Shown: positions 8,373-16,626 of the stretch, piece by piece
How positions within the stretch are numbered: position 1 is the stretch's first letter
Layout of the letters: the number at the start of each line of letters is the position of its first letter
Source of the DNA: Streptomyces hyaluromycini
GTDB taxonomy: Bacteria; Actinomycetota; Actinomycetes; Streptomycetales; Streptomycetaceae
Direction of reading: 5' to 3'
Assembly (NCBI RefSeq): GCF_002217755.1
Contig: NZ_BCFL01000032.1
Coordinates: forward strand, 182,564 to 246,563
Length of the DNA stretch: 64,000 nt
Translations under genes and position numbers: made by a program
Notes under the pieces: generated by a model
The model's database searches: none
Seen by the model: the letters and a program-made list of their open reading frames with translations, nothing else
What the model was told of the DNA's origin: nothing

Positions 8373-9404
8373 GTGGCAGACGGCGGCAGGCGGCGGAGGG
8401 CGTTCATCGGGTCGTTCACGGCCGCGGGCGGCCCCGGGGTCGTCACGGCGGCGGTCCGTCCGGACAGCGGCGCCCTGGCCCTCCTGGAGAGCGTCGACGG
8501 CGTCCCCGACCCCTCGTATCTCGCCCTCGCACCCGGCGGGCGCACCCTGTACGCGGTCAGTGAGACCGCTGACGGCGCGGTGGCCGCGTACCACGTCCAC
8601 GACGACAAGCCGCGGCTCGCCGGGCCACCGGTCCCGGTCGACGCCAGCGGCCCCACCCACCTCAGCGTCTTCGACGGTCATGTCCTGACCGCCAACTACG
8701 GCTCCGGCAGCGTCACCGCCGTCCCTGTCCGTCCCGACGGCACCCTCGCCCCCGCCGCCTCCGGGCAGCTCCGGCACACCGGCTCGGGCCCGCACGAGCG
8801 GCGCCAGCGCGGCCCGCACGCCCACCAGGTGCAGCCCGACCCCAGCGGCCGCTGGGCCGTCAGCGTCGACCTGGGCACCGACTCGGTCCGCGTCTGCACC
8901 CTGGACGAGGGCGCCCCCGCCCTCCACCGGGAGTTCGCCCTGCGCGCCGGCTCCGGCCCGCGCCACCTGGCCTTCCACCCCGGCGGCCGGTACGCCTACG
9001 TCGTCAACGAACTCACCCCGACCGTGACCGTCTGCCGCTGGGACGCCGGCACCGGCACCCTCAAGCCGTTGACCGAGACCCCGGTCCTGCCCGGCGCCCC
9101 GGCCGGCGACGCCTACCCGTCCGGCATCGCCGTCTCACCCGACGGCCGCTTCGTCTGGACGGCGACCCGGGGCGAGGACGTCCTGACCACGTTCACGGTC
9201 GACGGGGACCAGCTGCACCTGACGGCGACGGTCCCGTGCGGGGGCCACTGGCCCCGGGCGATCACCGAGTCGGGAGGCTTCCTCTACGCCGCCAACGAGC
9301 GCTCGGGCAACATCACCTGGTTCACGATCGACCACCAGACGGGCCTGCCCCGCTACGACGGCACGGTGGAGATCCCGGCCCCGTCCTGCATCGTCTTCGA
9401 CTGA
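8373..9404 (+). CDS. Lactonase family protein (7-bladed propeller, 6-phosphogluconolactonase-like)
   Basis: 343 residues from a GTG at 8373 with GAGAGGGG nine bases upstream; a TTG 21 bp earlier is less likely. The sequence carries repeated blade motifs such as FIGSFTAAGG, YVVNELTPTVTVC, SPDGRFVWTATRGEDVLTTF and FLYAANERSGNITWF, and GPRHLAFHPGG. These are hallmarks of the Pgl/lactonase beta-propeller family (lactonase, PF10282 type). No signal peptide is seen, so it is probably cytoplasmic. Hydrolysis of 6-phosphogluconolactone is possible but not proven. Confidence 0.88.
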   Translation: MADGGRRRRAFIGSFTAAGGPGVVTAAVRPDSGALALLESVDGVPDPSYLALAPGGRTLYAVSETADGAVAAYHVHDDKPRLAGPPVPVDASGPTHLSVFDGHVLTANYGSGSVTAVPVRPDGTLAPAASGQLRHTGSGPHERRQRGPHAHQVQPDPSGRWAVSVDLGTDSVRVCTLDEGAPALHREFALRAGSGPRHLAFHPGGRYAYVVNELTPTVTVCRWDAGTGTLKPLTETPVLPGAPAGDAYPSGIAVSPDGRFVWTATRGEDVLTTFTVDGDQLHLTATVPCGGHWPRAITESGGFLYAANERSGNITWFTIDHQTGLPRYDGTVEIPAPSCIVFD

Positions 9405-9413
9405 CGTCCCCTC

Positions 9414-9497
9414 CAGCGCCCCGTAAGGGGCGCGGGGCTGAATTCATTTGCGGCTCCGCCGCGTGGGCGCGCCCAGCCCCCACCGGCCCGCAGCCGG
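9414..9497. repeat. Streptomyces intergenic hairpin repeat, copy 1
   Basis: An inverted repeat CGCCCCGTAAGGGGCG is followed by GGCTCCGCCGCGTGGGCGCG and a C-rich arm. It lies directly after the lactonase stop codon. A related core (AGCGCCCC-GAAGGGGCGCGGGG) recurs at 52973 and 62889. These GC-rich dispersed units probably fold into strong hairpins and may act as terminators between convergent genes. Confidence 0.75.
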
Positions 9498-9521
9498 ACA
9501 CGGACTCCAGCCCCCCGACAC

Positions 9522-9557
9522 AAAAGGACCCGCTCCCCTCCAGGAACGGGCCCTTGA
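9522..9557. terminator. Hairpin terminator between convergent genes
   Basis: The arm AAGGACCCGCTCC (9524-9536) pairs with GGAACGGGCCCTT (9543-9555), a 13-bp stem including G-U pairs and a 6-nt loop, with A/T at the base. It sits 30 bp past the chelatase stop on the minus strand and downstream of the lactonase on the plus strand, so it can serve both. Confidence 0.7.
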
Positions 9558-9584
9558 CTCACGTCGGCCGACGCGCGAAGCGCA

Positions 9585-10508
9585 TCACCGCACAGGCGCA
9601 CCCTGCGGCTGCTGCGGAGCGATCCCCAGCGCCGTCGTGTACTTGGCCAGCGCCAGCTTGCCGATCGCCGGGTACGGCCCCAGCGGGTCGGCGGTGGCGC
9701 AGCCGGCCTCCTCCGCCGCCGCGGCCACCAGCGCTGCGTCGATCTCCGGCCCTATCAGGTACGGCGCCAGCGCCAGCTGCTGCGACCCCGAACCCCGCAG
9801 CTGCTCCGCGACGGAGGCGATCGAACCCTCCTGGTCCAGCGCGGCGGCCATCACCGGCACGGCCAGGCGCGCGGCGAGCAGCATGCCGGTGATCCCGGCG
9901 GCCTGCACGGCCTCGTCGCCGCCCACGGACGCGAGGATGATGCCGTCCGCGGCCGTCGCCACGGTGAACAGCCGGGCCCGGTCGGCACGGGCCAGACCCG
10001 CCTCGGAGAGGCGCACGTGCAGTGCCTCGGCGAGCAGCGGGTGCGGGCCGAGGACGTCGGTCAGGTCGGCGGCGACCCGGCTCTCCATGACCGCCTGGCG
10101 GACCTGGCGCAGCAGCGCGCTGTCCGGACCGGCCAGCAGCGGTACGACGACTGCGACGGGCCCGTCGGGGGCCTTGATGCCCTCGACGCCGGCGGCCACG
10201 GCCTGCTCGTAGCGGGCGGTGCGCTCCTCGGCGGCACGGGCGAGCACGGACTGGAGGGTGGGGAACTCCACGTCGTCCCCGTCCAGGTACCCGATGCGGG
10301 CGTCCAGGCCGGGCAGCTCGGAGCGGGCGATGCTCACGACCTCCTCGGCGAGGCTGCGCGTGGCCGCGCTGGGCGTCCCCGGTACCGCGAGGACGAGAGC
10401 GGGCGCGTCCTCGGGAGCCACCAGCGGTTCGGGGCGGCGGTGCCGTCCGGGCTGGCGGGGGCGCGGCATTCGTACTGGTAGGCCGGCGGGCCCAGTGGGG
10501 GAGCTCAT
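9585..10508 (-). CDS. Sirohydrochlorin chelatase (CbiX/SirB family)
   Basis: 307 residues from an ATG at 10508. After a disordered basic N-terminus, ALVLAVPGTPSAATRSLAEEVV starts the first CbiX half, with YLDGDDVEFPTLQSVL; the second half carries VLGPHPLLAEALHVRL and LAPYLIGPEID. The family inserts Fe2+ or Co2+ into sirohydrochlorin for siroheme or B12. The usual N-terminal metal-binding His of CbiX (in a HGS motif) is not obvious: the equivalent position reads PGTPS. The family call is clear; catalytic competence is less certain. Confidence 0.85.
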   Translation of the reverse strand: MSSPTGPAGLPVRMPRPRQPGRHRRPEPLVAPEDAPALVLAVPGTPSAATRSLAEEVVSIARSELPGLDARIGYLDGDDVEFPTLQSVLARAAEERTARYEQAVAAGVEGIKAPDGPVAVVVPLLAGPDSALLRQVRQAVMESRVAADLTDVLGPHPLLAEALHVRLSEAGLARADRARLFTVATAADGIILASVGGDEAVQAAGITGMLLAARLAVPVMAAALDQEGSIASVAEQLRGSGSQQLALAPYLIGPEIDAALVAAAAEEAGCATADPLGPYPAIGKLALAKYTTALGIAPQQPQGAPVR

Positions 10509-10650
10509 GGCGCCGCATGTTACTGGCTATCTGGGCTCCCTTGTTCGGGGAGGGTGCAGGTGAGCGGTATCCGTCCGGTTTTGTCTGATGAGTTACGCAT
10601 GATTCGGAGGTGATCCCTTCACCTGTCGGACACTTCGTGTCCCGGTGCGA

Positions 10651-11673
10651 TCAATCCCTTTTTGTGTGCACCACGGAGAACAGCTGATCATCACCCGGCA
10701 GAGTGAGCCGTCCGGTGACCAGATCACTCGCGACGCGTACCGCTCCGTGCAGCGGATCGCCCTCCGCCGGCACCTGCCGCGCCCGCGGAAGCGACCGGGC
10801 CAACTCCTCGGCCAGCGGTACGAGAAGCGGCTCGCCCAGCTTGAACAGGCCGCCGGTGAGGGAGACCCGGGGCTCACCGGCCGTGGGGCAGACGGCGGCG
10901 GCCGACTCGGCCATGTGCCGGGCGGCGGCACGCAGGATCGCGACCGCGACCGGATCGCCCGCACCGGCGCAGGCCGCGACGTGCGGGGCGAAGGAGGCCA
11001 GTACGGCGGTCCGGTCGGCGCGCGGATAGAGCTGCCCGGGCAGCCCCGGCAGCGCCCCGAACCGTTCCTCGGCGCGGGCCCGCAGCGCGGCCGAGCCGCC
11101 GTCCCGCCCGTCGAAGGCGCGCAGCGCCGCCTCCAGGCCGGCCCGGCCGATCCAGGCGCCGCTGCCGCAGTCGCCCAGCAGATGCCCCCAGCCGTCCGCC
11201 CGCCGCCACTCGGTGAGATCGGTGCCGATCGCGATCAGCCCGGTCCCGGCGGCGACCACCGCGCCCGGGCGCGGTCCCAGGGCGCCGACGTACGCGGTCA
11301 CGGCGTCGGCGGCCAGCGCGACCGTGCGCACACCGAGCTCGCGGGCCAGCGCGCCCGGCAGCTCGGCCCGCAGTGCGTCGCCGAGACTGGCCAGCCCGGC
11401 GGCACCGACGACGGCCGTCGTCACCCGCTCCAGCCCGTACGAGTCGGCCAACGCCCGTGCCATGGGCAGGAGTTGCTCCAGCAGATGCCCGGGGTCGATG
11501 CCCCGCGTCCCGGTCCGCACCGGCTCCGGGGACGCCCGCGGCGCCGACGGCTCGCGTCCCGGCACGCCGACGACGGCCCGTAACCCGGAGCCGCCGGAGT
11601 CGACGGCGAGGAATCCCGCGCCGGACCCGGCGGAGAATTCCGTGCCCCGGGATTCGCCGCCCGCGTCGGTCAC
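10651..11673 (-). CDS. BadF/BadG/BcrA-type ATPase, N-acetylglucosamine kinase-like
   Basis: 340 residues from a GTG at 11673 whose GTGA overlaps the stop codon of the uracil-DNA glycosylase gene by 4 bp; the frame stays open upstream only as a shadow of that gene. FLAVDSGGSGLRAVV is the ASKHA phosphate-1 loop, GAVVAAGTGLIAIG the second phosphate motif, and GWGHLLGDCGSGAWIGR is typical of the NagK-like BadF family. VSLTGGLFKLGEPLL is the adenosine motif. It most likely phosphorylates an amino sugar in the cytoplasm. The coupling to ung looks positional only. Confidence 0.88.
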   Translation of the reverse strand: MTDAGGESRGTEFSAGSGAGFLAVDSGGSGLRAVVGVPGREPSAPRASPEPVRTGTRGIDPGHLLEQLLPMARALADSYGLERVTTAVVGAAGLASLGDALRAELPGALARELGVRTVALAADAVTAYVGALGPRPGAVVAAGTGLIAIGTDLTEWRRADGWGHLLGDCGSGAWIGRAGLEAALRAFDGRDGGSAALRARAEERFGALPGLPGQLYPRADRTAVLASFAPHVAACAGAGDPVAVAILRAAARHMAESAAAVCPTAGEPRVSLTGGLFKLGEPLLVPLAEELARSLPRARQVPAEGDPLHGAVRVASDLVTGRLTLPGDDQLFSVVHTKRD

Positions 11674-12347
11674 GGCAGGCGCCAGTCCACCGGCTGTCCC
11701 CCCTGCTGGATCAGCAGGTCGTTGGCGCGGCTGAACGGGCGGGAGCCGAAGAAGCCGCGGTCCGCCGACATGGGCGAGGGGTGCGCGGACTCCACCGCCG
11801 GCAACTGGCCGAGCAGCGGGCGCAGATTGCGGGCGTCGCGGCCCCACAGGATGGACACCAGCGGCTTGCCGCGGCCGGCCAGTGCCCGTATCGCCTGCTC
11901 GGTGACCTCCTCCCAGCCCTTGCCCCGGTGCGCGGCCGGGCTGCGCGGGGCCGTGGTGAGCGCCCTGTTGAGCAGCAGGACGCCCTGCTGGGTCCAGGGG
12001 GTGAGGTCGCCGTTGGACGGCTGGGGCAGGCCCAGGTCGATGGTGAGCTCCCGGTAGATGTTGATCAGACTGCCCGGCAGCGGGCGCACCTCGGGCGCGA
12101 CCGAGAACGACAGCCCCACCGCGTGCCCCGGGGTCGGATACGGGTCCTGGCCGACGATCAGGACACGGACGTCGTCGAAGGGCTGCTGGAAGGCCCGCAG
12201 AACGTTCGGGCCCGCCGGGAGGTAGGTGCGTCCCGCGGCGATCTCCGCGCGCAGGAAGTCGCCCATCTCGGCGATCCTCCCGGCGACTGGTTCCAGGGCC
12301 TTCGCCCAGCCCGGTTCGACGATTTCATGCAAGGGTCGTGGTGCCAC
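11670..12347 (-). CDS. ung: Uracil-DNA glycosylase (family 1)
   Basis: 225 residues from an ATG at 12347. The water-activating motif is VLIVGQDPYPTPGHAVG with catalytic Asp at about residue 68. VLLLNRALTTAPRSPAAHRG is the uracil-recognition strand and HPSPMSADRGFFGSRPFS the leucine-loop region with the catalytic His. The length equals that of E. coli Ung. It removes uracil from DNA to start base-excision repair. Translationally coupled to the downstream BadF-type kinase gene. Confidence 0.97.
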   Translation of the reverse strand: MAPRPLHEIVEPGWAKALEPVAGRIAEMGDFLRAEIAAGRTYLPAGPNVLRAFQQPFDDVRVLIVGQDPYPTPGHAVGLSFSVAPEVRPLPGSLINIYRELTIDLGLPQPSNGDLTPWTQQGVLLLNRALTTAPRSPAAHRGKGWEEVTEQAIRALAGRGKPLVSILWGRDARNLRPLLGQLPAVESAHPSPMSADRGFFGSRPFSRANDLLIQQGGQPVDWRLP

Positions 12348-12464
12348 GGCGTCACCCTACTGCCGTACACGGGTCGGTGATCAAGCCGAGGTCACGGCAC
12401 GACCGGGGATGACCGGACCGTCGACCCGGATGACAGAAACCCCCCTCCTTCCAGTGGTACGGCC

Positions 12465-13550
12465 TCAGGCGACGACCGCCGCCCGCACGCACAGCACGTC
12501 CGGCAGATGGGAGGCCAACTGGCGCCAGCTGTCGCCGTCGTCGGCCGAGGCGAACACCTCGCCGTTGCGGTTGCCGAAGTACACCCCGGCCGGATCCCCG
12601 TCGTCCGTGCAGAGCGCGTCCCGCAGCACCGTGCCGTAGTGGTCCTCCGGCGGCAGCCCCGCCGACAGCGGATCCCAGGTCCGGCCCGCGTCGGCCGTGC
12701 GGAAGACCCGGCAGCGGTGCTGGGCGGGCACCCGGTCCGCGTCCGCGTTGATCGGGAAGACGTACGCCGTCTCCGCGCGGTGCGGATGGGCGGCCGCCGC
12801 GAAACCGAACGTGGACGGCAGCCCCTCGCCGATGTCGGTCCAGTGCGCCCCCGCGTCGTCGCTCCGGTACACCCCCCAGTGGTTCTGCAGATACAGCCGG
12901 TCCGGGCTCCCCGCGTCCTGGGCGATCTTGTGCACGCACTGGCCGAACTCCGGATGGGGGTCCGGCAGGAACACCGCGGAGACACCGGAGTTGGAGGGTG
13001 TCCAGCTCGCTCCGCCGTCGCCGGTGCGGAAGACGCCGGCCGTCGAGACGGCGACCGTCACCGCCTTGGGGTCGCGCCGGTCGGTGACGACGGTGTGCAG
13101 GCCCTCACCGCCGCCGCCCGGCACCCACCGGTCACGCGTCGGGTGCTCCCACAGCGGCCGGACCAGTTCGAAGCTCTCCCCGCGGTCCTCCGACCGGTAC
13201 AGCGCGGCCGGTTCGGTGCCCGCGTAGACCACCTCCGGCTCGGCGGCGGCCGGGTGCAGCTGCCAGACCCGCTCCAGCGAGGCACCGGTGTCCTTGGGGA
13301 ACTTCACGGCGGGCCGGGCCGGTTCGGTCCAGGTGCGGCCCAGGTCGTCGGAGTGGAACACCGAAGGTCCCCAGTGCGCGCTGTCGCCGCCCGCCAGGAG
13401 CCGGGGCCGCTCGCCCCGGGTGTCGATGGCGACCGAGTAGATCGCCTGCGCGTTGAAGCAGGGACTCCCGTCGAACTCCCAGCCGCCACCTCGCCGCCTC
13501 CCGAGGAACAGACCCTTGCGGGTCCCCACGGCGAGCAGTACCTCGGTCAT
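12465..13550 (-). CDS. Asp-box (BNR/sialidase-type) beta-propeller protein
   Basis: 361 residues from an ATG at 13550 (an ATG 15 bp upstream is also in frame). Six Asp-box motifs S/T-x-D-x-G-x-x-W/F are visible: SDDLGRTW, SEDRGESF, TGDGGASW, SDDAGAHW, TADAGRTW and SADDGDSW. They space out as propeller blades. No signal peptide is apparent and sialidase catalytic residues cannot be assigned, so it is better treated as a glycosyl-hydrolase-like propeller of unknown function. Similar WD40/YVTN-type annotations are common for this family. Confidence 0.85.
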   Translation of the reverse strand: MTEVLLAVGTRKGLFLGRRRGGGWEFDGSPCFNAQAIYSVAIDTRGERPRLLAGGDSAHWGPSVFHSDDLGRTWTEPARPAVKFPKDTGASLERVWQLHPAAAEPEVVYAGTEPAALYRSEDRGESFELVRPLWEHPTRDRWVPGGGGEGLHTVVTDRRDPKAVTVAVSTAGVFRTGDGGASWTPSNSGVSAVFLPDPHPEFGQCVHKIAQDAGSPDRLYLQNHWGVYRSDDAGAHWTDIGEGLPSTFGFAAAAHPHRAETAYVFPINADADRVPAQHRCRVFRTADAGRTWDPLSAGLPPEDHYGTVLRDALCTDDGDPAGVYFGNRNGEVFASADDGDSWRQLASHLPDVLCVRAAVVA

Positions 13551-13827
13551 GCCGACCACCTCCATGACGCCTTTGTCACAGCCTGTTTTCAGGCACCGGC
13601 CAGTCTGCACCCCGCCACTGACAGTCACCTTCGGGATCGCGTCGTCGCAGGTCGGAGACGTCGTGTCGGCCGGTCGAACAAGACGGCGGAACGCGTTCCG
13701 GAAGACGCCTGCGCGAGCGGGGCCGGTCGTGCGACCGTCGACTCGGAGTTCGCCGTGAGCAACGGGGCGGCCGCTCCCGTATGGGAGGGCGGTCCGGGCT
13801 GTCCGTGCGCGCGTGAGGAGGATGCCT

Positions 13828-14415
13828 TTGAAGGCGTTCCGTGGTCCGAAGGTCTGGCTGTGGCGCTGGCGGCGCAACCCGCTGAAGCGCCGCGCCGACA
13901 CGATGGAGGCCTGGGTGCTGCTCGGCGCCTGGCTGCTCACCCTGCTGGCCGGGGTGCTCGCCGGGCTCGCGGCGGCGCGGTCGGTCGAGGACGGCCTGGC
14001 CCGCGAACGCGTCGAATGGCATCCGGTCGTCGCCCATGTCACGGAGAGGGCCCCCGGATCGGCGGGGCCGGAGTCCGACTCCTCCGACGGGGAACGGGTC
14101 TGGGCGAGAGTGGGCTGGACCGTCGCCGACGGCTCCGCGCACACCGGCCAGGCGCGGGTCCCGGCCGGCAGCAGGGCCGGCACCCCGGTCACCGTGTGGA
14201 CGGACCCCCAGGGGCACCTCGTCACCAGGCCCGTCACCGCCGCGGAGGCCCACTTCCGCTCCGCGCTGATCGGCGGCCTGGTCGGGCTGAGCGCGGCCGC
14301 CGTCCCGTTCGTCGCCGGGCTCGTCGCGCGCGGCCGGCTGGAGCGGCGGCGGATGGACCGCTGGGACGCGGAATGGGCACGGCTCGGACCGCAGTGGGGC
14401 CGGATGACCGGCTGA
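13828..14415 (+). CDS. Rv1733c-type two-TM membrane protein
   Basis: 195 residues if the TTG at 13828 is used: AGGAGG ends 6 bp upstream and the product starts with (M)KAFRGPKVWLWRWRRNPL. An ATG at 13822 has no spacing to that site and a GTG at 13813 has no site. One TM lies at about residues 26-48 and a second at about 145-167, with an extracytoplasmic domain between them (EWHPVVAHVTERAPG, VPAGSRAGTPVTVWTD) and a basic tail. This matches the Rv1733c-like family of actinobacterial membrane proteins of unknown function. It stands alone. Confidence 0.8.
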   Translation: MKAFRGPKVWLWRWRRNPLKRRADTMEAWVLLGAWLLTLLAGVLAGLAAARSVEDGLARERVEWHPVVAHVTERAPGSAGPESDSSDGERVWARVGWTVADGSAHTGQARVPAGSRAGTPVTVWTDPQGHLVTRPVTAAEAHFRSALIGGLVGLSAAAVPFVAGLVARGRLERRRMDRWDAEWARLGPQWGRMTG

Positions 14416-14519
14416 CGCCCCGCCCGGCGGCCCGGCGGGTGGTTCCAGACCCGGCCCCGCCCGGCGGTACGGCAGGCGGTCCCCGACCCGGTCCCGCCCG
14501 GCGGCGGCACGGCTTCCGG

Positions 14520-16499
14520 TCACTGACCCGCCAGCGTCCTGCGGCAGTTCGCGAGCAGCCGCTCGTCCTGGGCGATGTCGTGGCTGCCGTATCCGCCCGG
14601 CCGAGCCATGTGCCGCCGGGCGCCGGCGAGTTCGGCCGTCACCAGGTCGCGCAGCGGGGCGCTCGCCGGGCCCATCCCGGCCAGACACTCGGCGATCGCG
14701 CCCCGCGTGTACGGGTTCTCCGACCAGGCGGTCCGGAACACCGGCAGGACGGGCTCCGGATCCCCTTCGATCCGCCACAACGCCTGTGCCGCCGCCGTGC
14801 GTTCCCACACCCTGTCGGACCCGGCCAGCCGGCGCAGCGCGGGCAGCGCGTCACGGGCGCCCGCCCCCAGCCGCCCCAGCTGCTCGGCCGCCGTCCGCGC
14901 ACTGCGGCCACGGCCGTGCGTCAGCTCCCGCAGCAGCACGGGGAGTACGGCGTCCGCGTCCCCCTCCGCCGACCACAGGGCCCCCGCCGCCAGGGCCGCG
15001 TGCCGGGTGTCCAGGAGCCCGCGCAGGACCGGCGCCGCCGCCCGGGCCGCCGCGCCCAGAGCGTCCAGCGCACGCACCGCCTGCCCCACGAGGGCTTCCC
15101 GGGCCCCCAGCCCCTCGGGCGCCCCGCGCAGCAGCCGCAGCACCTCCGGTACCGCCGCCGGGTCCCTGAGGGCGGTGAGCGCCGCCAGCAGCGGCGCGGC
15201 CGACTCGGCGGCCTCGGGCGAGTCCGGGTCGACCTGGCCGAGCCGGTGCCGCAGCGCGGGCGCGAGCGGGACGGCCGCCGGGCCCAGATGCACGATCTCG
15301 AAGCCCAGCCCACCGGGCACCACCGGTCTCGCCAGCAACTGGGACAGGGCCGGTACTGCGCGCGGATCGCCGCTTCTGGCCAGCGCCTTCAGCGGACCGC
15401 CCAACGAGGGTCTGCCGCGCTCCCAGGTGTGCACCCACAGGTCGGGCCGCACGGTCACCAGCGCGTGCAGCTCGTCCGCCGCGGGCGCGGCCAGCCCGAA
15501 CAGCTCCGCGAGCACCGAGACGGCCGCGTCCCGCAACTGGTCCTGCTCGCGGCCCAGTTGCCTGCCGATCAGGGAGACGGGCGCCGAGAAGTCCGCGCGC
15601 CACCCACGGAACAGCCCGGCCGACATCCACACCGCGTTGCACCGGTCCATCGCGTCCGGGCTGCTCAACTGGCCGACGAGCAGGGCGATCCGGTCCGCCA
15701 CCCGGTCGTCCAGCGCCCGGTGCAGGGTGCGCAGCAGACAGGAACCCTCCTCGTCGGACGGGCGCAGCCGCCGTATCCGGCCGACCAGGGTGTCCGCGTC
15801 CACCCGGTCCGGACCGGCCGTCCGCCGCTCGGACCGCTCCCTGAGCAGCCGGACCGCCGTCGGCACCAGGTCGGCGGGGAGCCGCTCCGGCGCGCCGAGG
15901 CCCAGCTGGCCGAGGGCGGCCAGCCGCGCCCCCGGGGCGTACGGCGGCCCGCTCTGCGCGGCCAGCAGGTCCGCCGCGGCGGCCGCCCGGGCGGGACGGC
16001 ACCGTACGAACAGCCCGAGGGCCTCGGTGAGGGCGAGCAGCACCTGCTCGTCGCGCTCGACCGCCATCCGCCGCCGTAGCAGCGCCAGCACCCGGTCCGG
16101 TTCGTCGAGGAACCGGACCAGTGCCCCGGCCGCCGCCCGGCGTACCGCGGGGCACGGGTCGTCGGCCAGTGGCACGAACGCCCCGGCGCCGGCGCGGACG
16201 GCGGCCCGGGCCCGCGGACCGGCACTCTCCGCGCCGATGCTGACCAGCAGCTCCACTATGGCGCCCCGGTCCTGCACCTCCGTGCGGGAGGCGAGCGCGA
16301 AGAGGAACGGGACGCAGGCGAGCGTCGAGTCGTACACGTTCCCCTGGTGGTGCACCGAGCCGTACATCCCGTCGAGCGCGACCTCCCGTTCGGCCGCGTC
16401 CGCCGAGGCCAGTCCGCGCAGCAGACCGGGCACGTCCTTCGCGCTGCCGTACGCGTGCCGCAGCGAGGCCCAGTCGACCTCGTCGATCCCCGTGAACAC
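14520..16499 (-). CDS. HEAT-repeat domain protein
   Basis: 659 residues from a GTG at 16499 preceded by GGGGAGGACAAC. Starting FTGIDEVDWASLRHAYGSA, it contains many about 35-residue helical pairs of HEAT/PBS-lyase type, e.g. CPAVRRAAAGALVRFLDEPD, LGAGARDALPALRRLAGSD and VWERTAAAQALWRIEGDPEP. No enzymatic domain is seen. Such repeats act as protein-binding scaffolds; the partner is unknown. It is separated by about 130 bp from the acyl-CoA dehydrogenase gene on the same strand. Confidence 0.85.
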   Translation of the reverse strand: MFTGIDEVDWASLRHAYGSAKDVPGLLRGLASADAAEREVALDGMYGSVHHQGNVYDSTLACVPFLFALASRTEVQDRGAIVELLVSIGAESAGPRARAAVRAGAGAFVPLADDPCPAVRRAAAGALVRFLDEPDRVLALLRRRMAVERDEQVLLALTEALGLFVRCRPARAAAAADLLAAQSGPPYAPGARLAALGQLGLGAPERLPADLVPTAVRLLRERSERRTAGPDRVDADTLVGRIRRLRPSDEEGSCLLRTLHRALDDRVADRIALLVGQLSSPDAMDRCNAVWMSAGLFRGWRADFSAPVSLIGRQLGREQDQLRDAAVSVLAELFGLAAPAADELHALVTVRPDLWVHTWERGRPSLGGPLKALARSGDPRAVPALSQLLARPVVPGGLGFEIVHLGPAAVPLAPALRHRLGQVDPDSPEAAESAAPLLAALTALRDPAAVPEVLRLLRGAPEGLGAREALVGQAVRALDALGAAARAAAPVLRGLLDTRHAALAAGALWSAEGDADAVLPVLLRELTHGRGRSARTAAEQLGRLGAGARDALPALRRLAGSDRVWERTAAAQALWRIEGDPEPVLPVFRTAWSENPYTRGAIAECLAGMGPASAPLRDLVTAELAGARRHMARPGGYGSHDIAQDERLLANCRRTLAGQ

Positions 16500-16626
16500 G
16501 TTGTCCTCCCCAGGCGAGTACCACCTGTTCCGGAGTCTGCACCACAGCACTGACAACGATGCGGAATCGGACGACGACTGTGTGCGATCCGTCGGCGGTC
16601 ACCGGCCGAAGACCCTCCGCGAGGGA

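Noticed and set aside
9500..10600. Cobalamin riboswitch near the sirohydrochlorin chelatase
   Set aside because: No B12-box-like sequence was recognised in the flanking regions.
10608..10624. Short hairpin AGGTGA-TCCCT-TCACCT as a terminator
   Set aside because: Only a 6-bp stem without a T-run; it lies between the start of the chelatase gene and the end of the kinase gene and cannot be assigned.
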